From Viridibacterium sp035456105 (lineage in GTDB: Bacteria > Pseudomonadota > Gammaproteobacteria > Burkholderiales > Rhodocyclaceae), in NCBI GenBank assembly GCA_035456105.1, contig DATIDV010000022.1, forward strand, positions 62,001 through 126,000: a stretch of 64,000 nucleotides of DNA, in the 5' to 3' direction. Each line of letters begins with the position of its first letter. Within the stretch, counting starts at the first letter, position 1. Positions 1-10,183 of this stretch are shown here, one piece after another. The notes below the pieces were generated by a model. That model was not told where the DNA came from, did no database searches, and saw only the letters and a list, made by a program, of their open reading frames with translations. A program made the position numbers and the translations under genes.

Positions 1-40
1 CGTGGCAATGCGGCTGCTGCGCAGACTGGCGGCGGTCACC

Positions 41-1954
<1,914 letters not shown>

Positions 1955-2058
1955 AACTGGATCACTTTGTAGGGAGCTGGGACAATGCGGTTTCGTGCGG
2001 GCGGCAACCGCGCATTTTACGTGGAGAGGGGCGCCGTGCGCCCCGTGAATCGAGACAC

Positions 2059-2754
2059 ATGCAAAGAAAACTGATTGGCTTGTTGCTGCTCGTGGCGACC
2101 AGCGTGTTCGCGCAGACATCCACCCCCCTTGGTGAGGACGACCCCGCCGTATGGGAGGCGCGCGCGGCGCGCGCCAAAAGCTTGCGCGAGGAGTCCAAAG
2201 TGCTGCGTAGCGAGGCCGACGCGGAGCAAGTCCAGGACAACATCGCTTGCCGCAAGCGCTTCTTCGAAAATGCCTGCAAGGACACCGCACGTGATCACTG
2301 GATCGAAAAGATCAACAAGGTGCGCGCGCTCGAGATTGAGGCCGTGGGCTTGGAGCGCAACAAGCGCGCCCATGAAATTGCCATGAAAGAGAAGGCGCTG
2401 GCAGCCAATCCGCCACGCCCGCCCTTGATCCTGCCGGAGGCGTCGGCGCCAGCCGAAACGCTGGACACGCCGCCAAAGGCTGCCGCCCCCGCTGTGAAAT
2501 CCCCAACCGGCGCTGCCGCAAAGCCCAAGGCTGCGGGCAAGCCCGTAGACAAGGCCAAGCAGGCTGGACAGGAAGCACAGCATCAGCGAGACCGGGAGGA
2601 ACAGTCGGCGCAAGCCGCCGCCCGTGCTGAACAGGCTCGAAAGGATGCCGCGCGTTACGACGCGCGCGCCGCAGAGCATGCCAGGAAGGAGGCCGAAAAG
2701 AAGGCCAAGCAGGGCACCGCCGCGCCTGCCGCGCAATCCAGCCCGGTCAAATAA
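2059..2754 (+). CDS. Small exported Ala/Lys-rich hypothetical protein
   Basis: Protein of 231 aa with a clear Sec signal peptide (MQRKLIGLLLLVATSVFAQ, cleavage probably after VFA). The mature part starts with a charged helical stretch holding two Cys (NIACRKRFFENACKD, about residues 65-80), which could form a disulphide. The C-terminal half is low-complexity, rich in Ala, Lys, Pro and Gln and probably disordered or coiled coil. I do not recognise a named family; it resembles short periplasmic proteins of betaproteobacteria with a conserved CRKRFF-like motif. Transcribed divergently from the ABC-F gene. No strong Shine-Dalgarno; the start rests on the signal peptide. Confidence 0.75.
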   Translation: MQRKLIGLLLLVATSVFAQTSTPLGEDDPAVWEARAARAKSLREESKVLRSEADAEQVQDNIACRKRFFENACKDTARDHWIEKINKVRALEIEAVGLERNKRAHEIAMKEKALAANPPRPPLILPEASAPAETLDTPPKAAAPAVKSPTGAAAKPKAAGKPVDKAKQAGQEAQHQRDREEQSAQAAARAEQARKDAARYDARAAEHARKEAEKKAKQGTAAPAAQSSPVK

Positions 2755-2790
2755 CCGCTGCCGGCAATATGAATCTAGAAACGCAGACAT

Positions 2791-2821
2791 AAAAAAACGG
2801 GAAGTCAGTGAAGACTTCCCG
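2791..2821 (-). terminator. Intrinsic terminator, minus strand
   Basis: Read on the minus strand: a perfect 9-bp stem CGGGAAGTC/GACTTCCCG with a 6-nt loop followed by seven T. On the plus strand the stem is not followed by a T run, so it serves minus-strand transcription, although no minus-strand gene ends here; this supports an RNA gene in 2822-3230. Confidence 0.8.
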
Positions 2822-3230
2822 TTCCCAATTCAGGAAACCCGAAACCGGATTTCCCTCCCCCTAAACCCCGTCAGGTCCGTCAGACCGTCTGGAAAACACG
2901 CTAGCTTCTTCGGTAGCACTCAAGGTGCTGTACTGGTGTTGCGGCGAAACGAGTTTTCCAGAAGACCTGCTGCGAGCACTTGTATTGCAGGGGTGCTACG
3001 AGCCGGGCCAGAGGGGCCCGGCTTGCTACAGCGAAAGCTACTCAAATATCGCTTTGGTCGCTGATTCCGGGCGATGGTCCCGGTAGCGGCTCAGTCAGCA
3101 CACTGTCTTGCAGCGGCCGTTGTTGTCTCCTACATCCTCGCGGTGTGCCTGGCGCATTGCGCGGAGCTCAGTCCGTGGATGCGGATTCTCACATATCACA
3201 AGAATTTATGTAGGGATTAAAGATGCTTTT
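2791..3230 (-). ncRNA. Candidate long structured non-coding RNA (unclassified)
   Basis: No convincing coding frame lies between 2755 and 3345, yet the stretch is full of pairing. A 10-bp helix joins 2888-2897 (TCTGGAAAAC) to 2953-2962 (GTTTTCCAGA) and encloses smaller hairpins (GCACtcaagGTGC). A 9-bp hairpin lies at 3001-3023 (AGCCGGGCC, loop AGAGG), an AGC-GAAA-GCT tetraloop follows, and a CCGGG/CCCGG hairpin lies near 3067-3082. The minus-strand 3' end is an intrinsic terminator at 2791-2821. An AT-rich segment around 3190-3240 could hold the promoter. I looked for RNase P, tmRNA and SRP signatures and did not find them. The 5' end is a guess. Confidence 0.35.
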
Positions 3231-3345
3231 TCATTAAAAGTTTTTGATGGTGCACTGCGGGTAAGGGTATTCCCTTATGTGCATAGCCATTGCCTTTTCC
3301 GCGTGTTGCAGTGCGGCGTTCTTGCCGCCGCGCCGAGGGCTGCGT

Positions 3346-3825
3346 TTACTTAATGCCGCTCTTCGGGACCATCAGGCGCGTCGTGATCGTGCGCCACTCC
3401 TCGGCATCAACCGGCGTAATCGAGAGGCGGTTGGCCTTCTGCAGCACACGCATATTGGCCAGGGCTTCCTGATCTTTCAGGCTGGCCAGATCAACAAACG
3501 GGGTCTTCTCAACAAGTCTTACCTCGACGTTGTGCCAACGCGGTGCTTCCTGCGTGGACTTCGGATCGAAGAAGCGACTCTTTGTGTCGAACTGCGTGGC
3601 ATCCGGGTAGGGTGTGCTGGCGACGCAAACGATGCCGGCGATGCCGGGACGGGGGCAGGACGAGTGATAGAAAAAGGCCAGGTCACCGACCTTCATCATG
3701 TCGCGCATGTAGTTGCGCGCCTGATAGTTGCGGACGCCATACCAGGCCACCGTCTGATTCGGCATTGCGGCAAGATCGTCGATGGAGCAGTCCGAAGGTT
3801 CGGACTTCATGAGCCAGTAGCGCAT
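3346..3825 (-). CDS. EVE domain-containing protein
   Basis: Protein of 159 aa covering one EVE domain (PUA-like fold). Typical family features are the opening MRYWLMKSEPSDCSIDD, the WYGVRNYQARNYMRD block and GDLAFFYHSSC followed by GIAGIVCVAS. EVE domains bind modified bases in RNA or DNA; the cellular role of the stand-alone bacterial protein is not settled. The length matches the family, so I start at the internal ATG rather than the longer upstream extension. It lies just downstream of 6S RNA and its terminator on the same strand. Confidence 0.9.
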   Translation of the reverse strand: MRYWLMKSEPSDCSIDDLAAMPNQTVAWYGVRNYQARNYMRDMMKVGDLAFFYHSSCPRPGIAGIVCVASTPYPDATQFDTKSRFFDPKSTQEAPRWHNVEVRLVEKTPFVDLASLKDQEALANMRVLQKANRLSITPVDAEEWRTITTRLMVPKSGIK

Positions 3826-3925
3826 CGTCAGTTTTTGGGGCGAGGGTTGCCCAAGATTGACTGCGTCACCAGGCGTCGTCAACTGATAGTTAGGGCAAGG
3901 TCGTCCGAGCGTACGGCGGGCCTGA

Positions 3926-3959
3926 AAATACAAACGCGGCCGAAGCCGCGTGTGTATTT
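3926..3959 (-). terminator. Intrinsic terminator of 6S RNA
   Basis: Minus strand: ACGCGGC-TTC-GGCCGCG stem extended by AAATACA/TGTATTT and ending in a T run. It lies directly after the 6S RNA closing stem and before the EVE gene. Confidence 0.8.
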
Positions 3960-3961
3960 GC

Positions 3962-4150
3962 TGAGGGTTCCCCCGCCTGTGCCGTTAGGCCATGATCCTG
4001 AACCTGGGTTCAGGGGGTCGCATCCGGAACCGCATCAGGTGCACCCGGCTTAGGGGCGCTCACAACAGCGGCTTGTTCGGTAGCAACCATGTCGCTAGAC
4101 ATTGGTTCAAGGAGTTAATGACCTTGACGAACACTGCAGGGGAAAACTTT
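3962..4150 (-). ncRNA. ssrS: 6S RNA
   Basis: 6S RNA is a regulatory RNA of about 180-190 nt that mimics an open promoter and binds sigma70 RNA polymerase. On the minus strand the closing stem pairs TTCCCCTGC (near 4136-4144) with GCGGGGGAA (near 3968-3976), one G-U apart from perfect. Inside lie CCTTGAACCAATG and CCCTGAACCCAGGTTCAGG, like conserved parts of proteobacterial 6S RNA, and GCACAGGCGGGG at the 3' side. It follows zapA on the same strand, the usual position in betaproteobacteria, and ends before an intrinsic terminator. Exact ends are approximate. Confidence 0.85.
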
Positions 4151-4291
4151 TCCGGGAGTCATTGCCTTTTAAAGCAACTTCAATAACACCCGATTAAATT
4201 CTTTAGCGGACTTTCCGCCGACAACTTTAGCTGTTTTTGTGTGGTGCTTTGATGACATCAGGCACAGCAAAAACTACTCACCCCACCACTT

Positions 4292-4597
4292 CTAGAACAG
4301 CTTTTCCTGCTTGGCCAGCGCTTGTTCGAAGCGCTCGCCGAGTGAATTTATTCTACGCCGGTAGTCCGGCAGATCAAGGCCCCCGGATCGCTGATGTGTA
4401 ACAAATTCATTCGCGATGTCGAGCGCGGTCATGAGGGCCAATGCTTCACCACCGCTGCTGGATTTACCTGCCAGCTTGCGCAGACGTTCATCCACCAGCG
4501 CCACTGCAGCCAGCAACGTTACCTTCTCTTCCGGTTTGACGGAAACGCTGTACTGACGTCCCATCAGGTCTATATCCAGCTTGTCCATGTCAGGCAT
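4292..4597 (-). CDS. zapA: Cell division protein ZapA
   Basis: ZapA (101 aa) binds FtsZ and promotes Z-ring bundling at midcell. The N-terminal globular part (MDKLDIDLMGRQYSVSVKPEE) and the long C-terminal helix (RRRINSLGERFEQALAKQEKL) are typical. The start ATG at 4597 overlaps the end of the upstream coiled-coil gene by 8 bp and is preceded by GGAG at a spacing of 7; a second in-frame ATG lies three codons later. The overlap implies coupled translation. 6S RNA follows downstream on the same strand. Confidence 0.92.
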   Translation of the reverse strand: MPDMDKLDIDLMGRQYSVSVKPEEKVTLLAAVALVDERLRKLAGKSSSGGEALALMTALDIANEFVTHQRSGGLDLPDYRRRINSLGERFEQALAKQEKLF

Positions 4598-4793
4598 CTT
4601 CGCGCTCCGGCAAACGGGCGATGAGTGCCTCGACGCGCGCAATGCACTGCGCAAGTTTGTCGCGCAGACGCGTGTTGTCTGCCTCGAGCGCATCGAGACG
4701 TGTATGCAAGGCGCGATTCTCATCGCGCAAGGCCTGATATTCGCCGAGAAGGCGCGTGGCGCGTTCTTCCAGCTGGCTGATTTCCTTGTCCAT
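4590..4793 (-). CDS. ZapB-like small coiled-coil protein upstream of zapA
   Basis: Protein of 67 aa, almost wholly a heptad-repeat coiled coil (LEERATRLLGEYQALRDENR and onward). Small coiled-coil proteins beside zapA in beta- and gammaproteobacteria are annotated as ZapB-like or TIGR02449, and ZapB bridges ZapA to the division machinery. The assignment rests on size, structure and overlap with zapA, not on a diagnostic motif. The neighbour on the other side is the divergent riboswitch/btuB unit. Confidence 0.75.
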   Translation of the reverse strand: MDKEISQLEERATRLLGEYQALRDENRALHTRLDALEADNTRLRDKLAQCIARVEALIARLPEREDA

Positions 4794-4977
4794 GACGACG
4801 ATGGTAGGCCCGTGGCTGAAAGTCGGTCAAGGCTTCATGCCGGCGTGTGCACGATTGACGAGGACGGCTCATGTCCATGCCATGCATGTGCCACTTGATG
4901 AAACACAAATGGAACGTGATGTCGTCGGCGCAACAACATGCCCAACGCTGGCGGGCCTCCGGTAAGATGCGCTCGCG

Positions 4978-5197
4978 CTTCAGGTGCTCCAGACGGCAAT
5001 CGCCGCGAGGAGTGAAACGGGAAGTCGGTGCGTTGTGGTTCACAACCAACAGCAATGCCGACGCTGCCCCCGCAACGGTAAGCGAGTCGCATGCAGCATG
5101 AGCCTTTGCGCTCTGGCCACTGTACTTCGGTATGGGAAGGCGCTGTGTCGTGGCGGTCATCTGATCGCCTGCTCGTGAGCCCGGAGACCGGCCTGTG
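4978..5197 (+). promoter_or_regulatory. Cobalamin riboswitch (B12 element)
   Basis: The conserved blocks of the adenosylcobalamin element occur in order: AGGTGCTC near 4982; GTGAAACGGGAAGTCGGTG near 5012 (the GGGAA-RGTCGGTG segment); GACGCTGCCCCCGCAACGGT near 5060 (the B12 box proper); CCACTG near 5118; TATGGGAAGGCG near 5132; and GAGCCCGGAGACCGGCCTG near 5177. It lies about 130 nt upstream of btuB and fits repression of the downstream B12 genes at high cobalamin. Whether it acts on transcription or translation is not decided by what I see. Confidence 0.95.
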
Positions 5198-5327
5198 CGT
5201 TCAATGTGGTGCATTGCGGTGGGCGATGCGGACCTTGCATGCTTTCCAGCCTGCTGTGTCTCATCCTCACTCCTTGCGCGCTGCCCATTTGTCATATTCC
5301 GTGCGGGCGGCACGGACGGAGTCGATC

Positions 5328-7157
5328 TTGAAAAGAACCAATCTTCTGCCTGCGGCCTTGCTGCTGGCGGCATCTCCTGTGTTGTTCGCACAGACAATTG
5401 CAACAAAACAATCCGAACCCGAAACGGCACCGACCGTCGTGACGGCGAATCGCGTGGCACGCACGGCCGATGAAACCCTGGCGCCGGTCACCGTCATCAC
5501 GCGCAAGGATATCGAGCGTTTGCAGGCGCTGTCCGTGCCTGACGTATTGCGCGGCATGCCCGGCGTTACGTTCGCCAATAACGGCGGGCCGGGCAAGAAC
5601 ACATCGCTGTTCATCCGCGGCGCCAATTCCGATCAGGTACTGGTGCTGGTCGATGGCTTCAAGATCGGCTCGGCAACGAGTGGCGGGGCCGCCTTGCAGG
5701 ACATCCCGATCGATCAGGTCGAGCGCATCGAACTCGTGCGCGGGCCGCGCGCCAGCCTTTACGGTTCCGATGCGATCGGTGGCGTGCTGCAGATCTTCAC
5801 GCGCAAGGGAATGCAGTCACCTGGCTTCGCTGCCACGGGTGGCAGTCGCCACACTTTCGGGCTTTCGGGCCAGGGCGGCGTCGGCAGCAAGGACTTGTGG
5901 ATGTCGGCGGGTGTGCAAAGCAACACCACGAGCGGCATCAATGTCTGCAATGGCCCGACGACAGCTGCCTGCAGCCCGGATCGCGACGGCTATCAGAATA
6001 CTTCCGTCAATCTGCACGGCGGTGCGCGTTTTGGCGAATACCTGAGCGCGGAGTTGATGGCGCTGCAGATTGACAGTCGCAACGAGTTCGATGGCAGTTC
6101 GCAGGACGTCGCCGACGGGCGCCAGCAGCTTTTTGGTGCGACCTTCAACTTCACGCCTGTCGATCGCTGGCTGTCGATTCTGCGCCTGGGTGAGACGACC
6201 GACGATTCGCGCAACTACAAGGACGAGAAATTCGCATCGCGTTTTACCACGCGTCGCGACACGATGACCTGGCAGAACAATGTGGATGTGGCTAGGGGCC
6301 ATCAGATCGTCGCCGGCGTCGACATGAGCTATGAAAAAGTCATGTCGAGCACGACCTATGTCACGGACAGCCGCGCCAACAGCGCAGTGTTCGCGCAGTA
6401 CCTGTTGGACCTCGGCGGCTTCAGTGCGGAGTTGTCTGGTCGTCATGACAAGAACGAGCAATTCGGTTCCCACAATACCGGCGGCATCGCAGCGGGCTAC
6501 ACATTCACGCAATGGCTCCAGTTGTCGGCTTCCTACGCCACCGCTTTCAAGGCACCCACCTTCAACCAGCTGTATTTCCCAGGCTATGGCACGCCGGGTC
6601 TGCAGCCGGAAACTTCGCGCAACACCGAAGTGGGCGCGAAGGGGGCTTTGGGCAACGGCAAGTGGCAGGTCAGCATGTTCGACAACCGCATCAGCCAGCT
6701 GATCATTACCGATCCGCGGACTTTTCAGGCCGTCAATCTGTCGTCGGCGCGTATTCACGGTATTGAGCTGAGTGCTTCGCAGACCTATGGGCAGACGACA
6801 TTGGCAGCCAATGCGACTTTCCAGAATCCGAAGGATCACTCCGGATCTGCAAGTGAAGGCAATCTGCTGGTGCGCCGTCCACGTCAAAGTGCGCGGGTCG
6901 ATGCGGACCACGATATCGGCGCGTTCAGTTTCGGCGCATCGTGGACCGGCGTGGGTGAGCGCTATGACAACCCTGCGAACTCGATTCATCTCGGAGGTTA
7001 CAGCTTGTGGGACCTGCGCGCCGAGTATCGCTTTACGAAGGATTGGCGCGTTCAGCTGCGTGGCGAGAATGTGTTCGACAAGCACTACGAAACGGCCTAT
7101 TCCTACAATCAACCGGGCGCGGGTGTATTCCTGACCTTGCGTTATTCACCGACGTAA
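5328..7157 (+). CDS. btuB: TonB-dependent vitamin B12 receptor BtuB
   Basis: Outer-membrane TonB-dependent receptor (609 aa) for cobalamin and other corrinoids. A signal peptide ends at LLAASPVLFAQ. A TonB-box-like ETAPTVVTANR follows, then a plug domain (VPDVLRGMPGVTFANNGGPG, FIRGANSDQVLVLVDG, GPRASLYGSDAIGG) and a barrel ending in an aromatic strand (GVFLTLRYSPT). Length agrees with E. coli BtuB (614). Start is a TTG preceded by GGAG at spacing 6; upstream in-frame codons run through the riboswitch and are rejected. First gene of the B12 cluster, directly under the riboswitch. Confidence 0.93.
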   Translation: MKRTNLLPAALLLAASPVLFAQTIATKQSEPETAPTVVTANRVARTADETLAPVTVITRKDIERLQALSVPDVLRGMPGVTFANNGGPGKNTSLFIRGANSDQVLVLVDGFKIGSATSGGAALQDIPIDQVERIELVRGPRASLYGSDAIGGVLQIFTRKGMQSPGFAATGGSRHTFGLSGQGGVGSKDLWMSAGVQSNTTSGINVCNGPTTAACSPDRDGYQNTSVNLHGGARFGEYLSAELMALQIDSRNEFDGSSQDVADGRQQLFGATFNFTPVDRWLSILRLGETTDDSRNYKDEKFASRFTTRRDTMTWQNNVDVARGHQIVAGVDMSYEKVMSSTTYVTDSRANSAVFAQYLLDLGGFSAELSGRHDKNEQFGSHNTGGIAAGYTFTQWLQLSASYATAFKAPTFNQLYFPGYGTPGLQPETSRNTEVGAKGALGNGKWQVSMFDNRISQLIITDPRTFQAVNLSSARIHGIELSASQTYGQTTLAANATFQNPKDHSGSASEGNLLVRRPRQSARVDADHDIGAFSFGASWTGVGERYDNPANSIHLGGYSLWDLRAEYRFTKDWRVQLRGENVFDKHYETAYSYNQPGAGVFLTLRYSPT

Positions 7158-7229
7158 AGCATGCGATGTACTTGTCCCGGGGCTTTGGCTCCGGGATCTT
7201 TTTGCAGATAGTTGAGTACAAGGACGAAA

Positions 7230-7853
7230 ATGCCACCAGATTTGGACCGTGAGGACGTGGACCGCAAAGCACGTCACAAGGCGCGCATGCAACGCAAGAA
7301 AGCCGTCATCGACAAATCGATCGATGCCGCCAGCGAAGAGCGTGGCCTGTTCCTGATCAATACGGGAACCGGCAAGGGCAAGAGCAGTGCGGCATTCGGC
7401 GTGCTGGCGCGCTCGCTGGGGCACGGCATGCAATGCGCGGTGATCCAGTTCATCAAGAATCGCTCCGACACGGGCGAGGAAGCTTTCTTTCGCACGCATG
7501 CAAATGTTCGTTGGCATGTGATGGGCGATGGCTTTACCTGGGAGACGCAGGACGACGAGAAGGACAAGGCCACCGCGCAGGCGGCGTGGGCGCAAGCCTG
7601 CATCTATCTGCGCGACCCGGCCGTCGATCTCGTCATCCTCGACGAGTTCACCTACACGCTCAAGTACGGCTGGCTGACGCTGGAAGAAGTCGTGCCGGTA
7701 TTCGGCGAGCGGCCATGGATGCAGCATGTCATCGTCACCGGACGCGCCGCGCCCGAGGGCCTCATCGAAGAGGCCGACACGGTGACCGACATGAGCCTGA
7801 AGAAGCATGCTTATCATGCCGGCGTCAAAGCCATGCCCGGCATCGAGTGGTGA
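7230..7853 (+). CDS. cobO: Corrinoid adenosyltransferase (CobO/BtuR family)
   Basis: ATP:cob(I)alamin/cob(I)yrinate adenosyltransferase, 207 aa, cytoplasmic, which attaches the 5'-deoxyadenosyl ligand to the reduced corrinoid. It has the P-loop NTGTGKGKSSAAFG at about residue 44, the VIQFIKN block, LVILDEFTYTLKYGWL and VIVTGRAAPEGLIEEADTVT, all characteristic of the CobA/CobO type. ATG at 7230 has AAGGA at a good distance and is preferred to an upstream TTG. Second gene of the B12 cluster; a palindromic repeat separates it from the next gene. Confidence 0.95.
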   Translation: MPPDLDREDVDRKARHKARMQRKKAVIDKSIDAASEERGLFLINTGTGKGKSSAAFGVLARSLGHGMQCAVIQFIKNRSDTGEEAFFRTHANVRWHVMGDGFTWETQDDEKDKATAQAAWAQACIYLRDPAVDLVILDEFTYTLKYGWLTLEEVVPVFGERPWMQHVIVTGRAAPEGLIEEADTVTDMSLKKHAYHAGVKAMPGIEW

Positions 7854-7976
7854 GAGAGCCCGCCAAAATGGTTCTGGCTGCGTTGCGCCTCCTTGCCGTA
7901 CCGCTCGTACTGTCTGCGTCGGCGCGCCTTGCCAAAAGCATTGCGCTGCGCTCCATTCCATTTTGCCGGGCTCTCT
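7853..7976 (+). repeat. Long inverted-repeat element between cobO and cbiA
   Basis: Two 19-nt arms, AGAGAGCCCGCCAAAATGG (7853-7871) and CCATTTTGCCGGGCTCTCT (7958-7976), match with one mismatch around an 86-nt G+C-rich centre. It begins on the last base of the cobO stop codon and fills the whole cobO-cbiA gap. It looks like a dispersed palindromic element, or an RNA hairpin inside the operon mRNA. Confidence 0.8.
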
Positions 7977-7982
7977 GAAAGC

Positions 7983-9266
7983 ATGAAGCACGCATGCCGC
8001 GCCGTACTGATTGCTGCGCCTGCATCGGGCCAGGGCAAGACGACGATCACCGCGGCGCTGGCGCGACAGGCACTGGCGCGCGGCGAACGCGTGCGTGTGT
8101 TCAAGACCGGGCCGGATTTTCTCGACCCGACGATTCTTGCGCAGGCCAGTGGTGCGCCGGTGTATCAGCTCGACCTGTTCATGGGCGGCGAGGCACATTG
8201 CCGTGCCTTGCTGGCGCAGGCCGCGCATGAAGTCGATCTGATTCTCGTCGAAGGCGTGATGGGTCTGTTTGATGGTGCGCCATCGAGTGCCGACCTCGCA
8301 CAGCGCTTTGGCTTGCCGGTACTGACCGTCATTGATGGCAGCGCCATGGCGCAGACCTTCGGTGCGCTGGCCTATGGCCTGCGCCACTTTCGCGCTGATC
8401 TGAAGTTTGCTGGCGTGATTGCCAATCGCGTCGGCAGCGAGCGCCACGCCAAGATGTTGTTCGAAGCCTTGCCGGAGGATATTCCTGCGCTAGGCTGGAT
8501 GCCACTTGATGCGGAGATTGCATTACCCGAACGGCATCTCGGTCTGGTCGCTGCGAGCGAACTGGGCGATATCGACGCACGCATTGATCGTGCGGCGCAG
8601 GCGTTGAAGCTCTCAGAAATTGAACTGCCGCGCATCGAGTTTGCAGCGCTCGCCGAGCAAAGACCTGAAGCCTCCTTGTCAGGCAAGATCATTGCGATTG
8701 CACGGGACAAAGCCTTTGCATTCGTCTATCCCGCAAACCTCGACACCCTAGGAGCACTGGGCGCTGAATGCGTGTTCTTCTCGCCCTTGCTGGATTCGGT
8801 TCTGCCCGACTGTGATGCGGTGTGGTTGCCCGGCGGCTATCCAGAGCTGCACGCCGCAATGCTGGCGCAGAACACGGCTATGCACAATGCATTGCGCGCG
8901 CATCACGGTGCAGGCAAGCCACTGCTCGCCGAGTGCGGCGGCATGATGAGCCTGTTCGACGATATCGAACTTGCCGATGGCGTGCATCACGCGGGCTTTG
9001 GCCTCTTGCCGGGGAGCACCCGCATGCAGAAACGTTTTGCTGCGCTGGGCATGCAGCAGATCGAGTTGCCGGAAGGCACATTGCGCGGGCACAGCTTTCA
9101 CTACTCCACGCATCAGACCAGCCTTGAGCCCATCGCGCGCGGCATGAATCCGAACGATGGCCCGACACGCGAGGCGGTGTATCGCCAGCGTCGCCTGACC
9201 GCGAGCTACATCCACTTCTATTTTCCGTCGAACCCGGCAGCGGTTGCGGCGATCTTCAGCGCATGA
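7983..9266 (+). CDS. cbiA: Cobyrinate a,c-diamide synthase
   Basis: Glutamine-dependent amidase (427 aa; CobB/CbiA) that converts side chains a and c of cobyrinate (or hydrogenobyrinate) to amides using ATP. N-terminal dethiobiotin-synthetase-like domain with P-loop APASGQGKTTITAALAR and KTGPDFLDP. C-terminal class I glutamine amidotransferase domain with nucleophile Cys in LLAECGGMM and the His in LRGHSFHYS. Normal length. Start at ATG 7983, giving the family N-terminus; the upstream open frame lies inside the palindromic repeat. Its stop overlaps the cbiB start by 4 bp. Confidence 0.95.
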   Translation: MKHACRAVLIAAPASGQGKTTITAALARQALARGERVRVFKTGPDFLDPTILAQASGAPVYQLDLFMGGEAHCRALLAQAAHEVDLILVEGVMGLFDGAPSSADLAQRFGLPVLTVIDGSAMAQTFGALAYGLRHFRADLKFAGVIANRVGSERHAKMLFEALPEDIPALGWMPLDAEIALPERHLGLVAASELGDIDARIDRAAQALKLSEIELPRIEFAALAEQRPEASLSGKIIAIARDKAFAFVYPANLDTLGALGAECVFFSPLLDSVLPDCDAVWLPGGYPELHAAMLAQNTAMHNALRAHHGAGKPLLAECGGMMSLFDDIELADGVHHAGFGLLPGSTRMQKRFAALGMQQIELPEGTLRGHSFHYSTHQTSLEPIARGMNPNDGPTREAVYRQRRLTASYIHFYFPSNPAAVAAIFSA

Positions 9267-10183
9267 CTTCCGCGATGGCGCTCATTCTCGGTAGCTTGCT
9301 TGACGTCGCGTTTGGCGAGTTGCGTCGCGGGCATCCGTTGGTGGGCTTCGGAAGTTACGCTGTTCGGCTGGAGCGTGCACTAAACCTTAAGGTTCAACCG
9401 CTGCTCGCGCGTGCCGCGGGCGTTCTCGCTTTGCTGCTGGCAGTTGCCCCATTCGTGTTGCTGGCGTGGTGGCTCGGGCATTTGCCATACGGCTGGCTGG
9501 CCGACGCGCTGCTGCTGTATCTGGCACTCGGCGCACGCAGTCTTGCTGAGCATGCGCGCGCCGTTGCGGCGCCGCTGCTTGCGGGAGATCTCAGCGCCGC
9601 CCGTGTGGCGCTGGCATGCATCGTCAGCCGTGATACGCGCGAGCTGGATACCGCCGGCGTGGCTTCGGCGACACTGGAGTCGGTACTGGAGAACGGCAAT
9701 GATGCGATCTTCGGCACGCTGTTCTGGTTCGCGCTGCTGGGTGGCCCGGGCGCCGTGATGTTCCGCCTCGCCAACACGCTGGATGCGATGTGGGGCTATC
9801 GCACGCCACGCTTTCTGCATTTCGGCTGGGCTGCGGCGCGTTTCGATGATGTGCTCAACTATGTGCCGGCACGCCTCACGGCCGTGTCATACGCTTTGCT
9901 CGGACAGTGTCGTCTGGCCCTGAGCTGCTGGCGCACTCAGGCCGCGGCATGGGACAGCCCGATTGCCGGACCCGTGATGGCTAGCGGTGCAGGCGCATTG
10001 GGCGTGCAGCTCGGCGGCGCGGCGCGCTATCACGGCGAGTGGGAACAGCGTCCGGCGTTGGGCTGCGGCGCGAGGCCGGGGGCGAGCGATATCGCGCGCG
10101 GTGTGAGTCTCGTGCGTCATGCGCAGTGGTTGTGGTGCGCCGTTCTGCTGGTGCTATTTGTCGTCAAGGATCTGTATGTCTGA
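9263..10183 (+). CDS. cbiB: Adenosylcobinamide-phosphate synthase CbiB
   Basis: Inner-membrane enzyme (306 aa) that links the aminopropanol(-phosphate) arm to adenosylcobyrate. Visible features are the opening LGSLLDVAFGELRRGHPLVGFG, several hydrophobic segments, the loop SRDTRELDTAGVASATLES followed by ENGNDAIFGTLFWFALLGGPG, and NTLDAMWGYRTPRFLHFGWA, all typical of CbiB/CobD. ATGA overlap with cbiA and 8-bp overlap with the next gene indicate translational coupling. Called cobD in the Pseudomonas nomenclature. Confidence 0.95.
   Translation: MTSAMALILGSLLDVAFGELRRGHPLVGFGSYAVRLERALNLKVQPLLARAAGVLALLLAVAPFVLLAWWLGHLPYGWLADALLLYLALGARSLAEHARAVAAPLLAGDLSAARVALACIVSRDTRELDTAGVASATLESVLENGNDAIFGTLFWFALLGGPGAVMFRLANTLDAMWGYRTPRFLHFGWAAARFDDVLNYVPARLTAVSYALLGQCRLALSCWRTQAAAWDSPIAGPVMASGAGALGVQLGGAARYHGEWEQRPALGCGARPGASDIARGVSLVRHAQWLWCAVLLVLFVVKDLYV

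Noticed and set aside
2785..3240. RNase P RNA, tmRNA or SRP RNA
   Set aside because: The RNase P core GAGGAAAGTCCGGGC, a tmRNA tag frame or T arm, and the SRP tetraloop region were not found on either strand.
3277..4053. Plus-strand 258-codon frame
   Set aside because: It is antisense to the EVE gene and to 6S RNA and has no recognisable domain.
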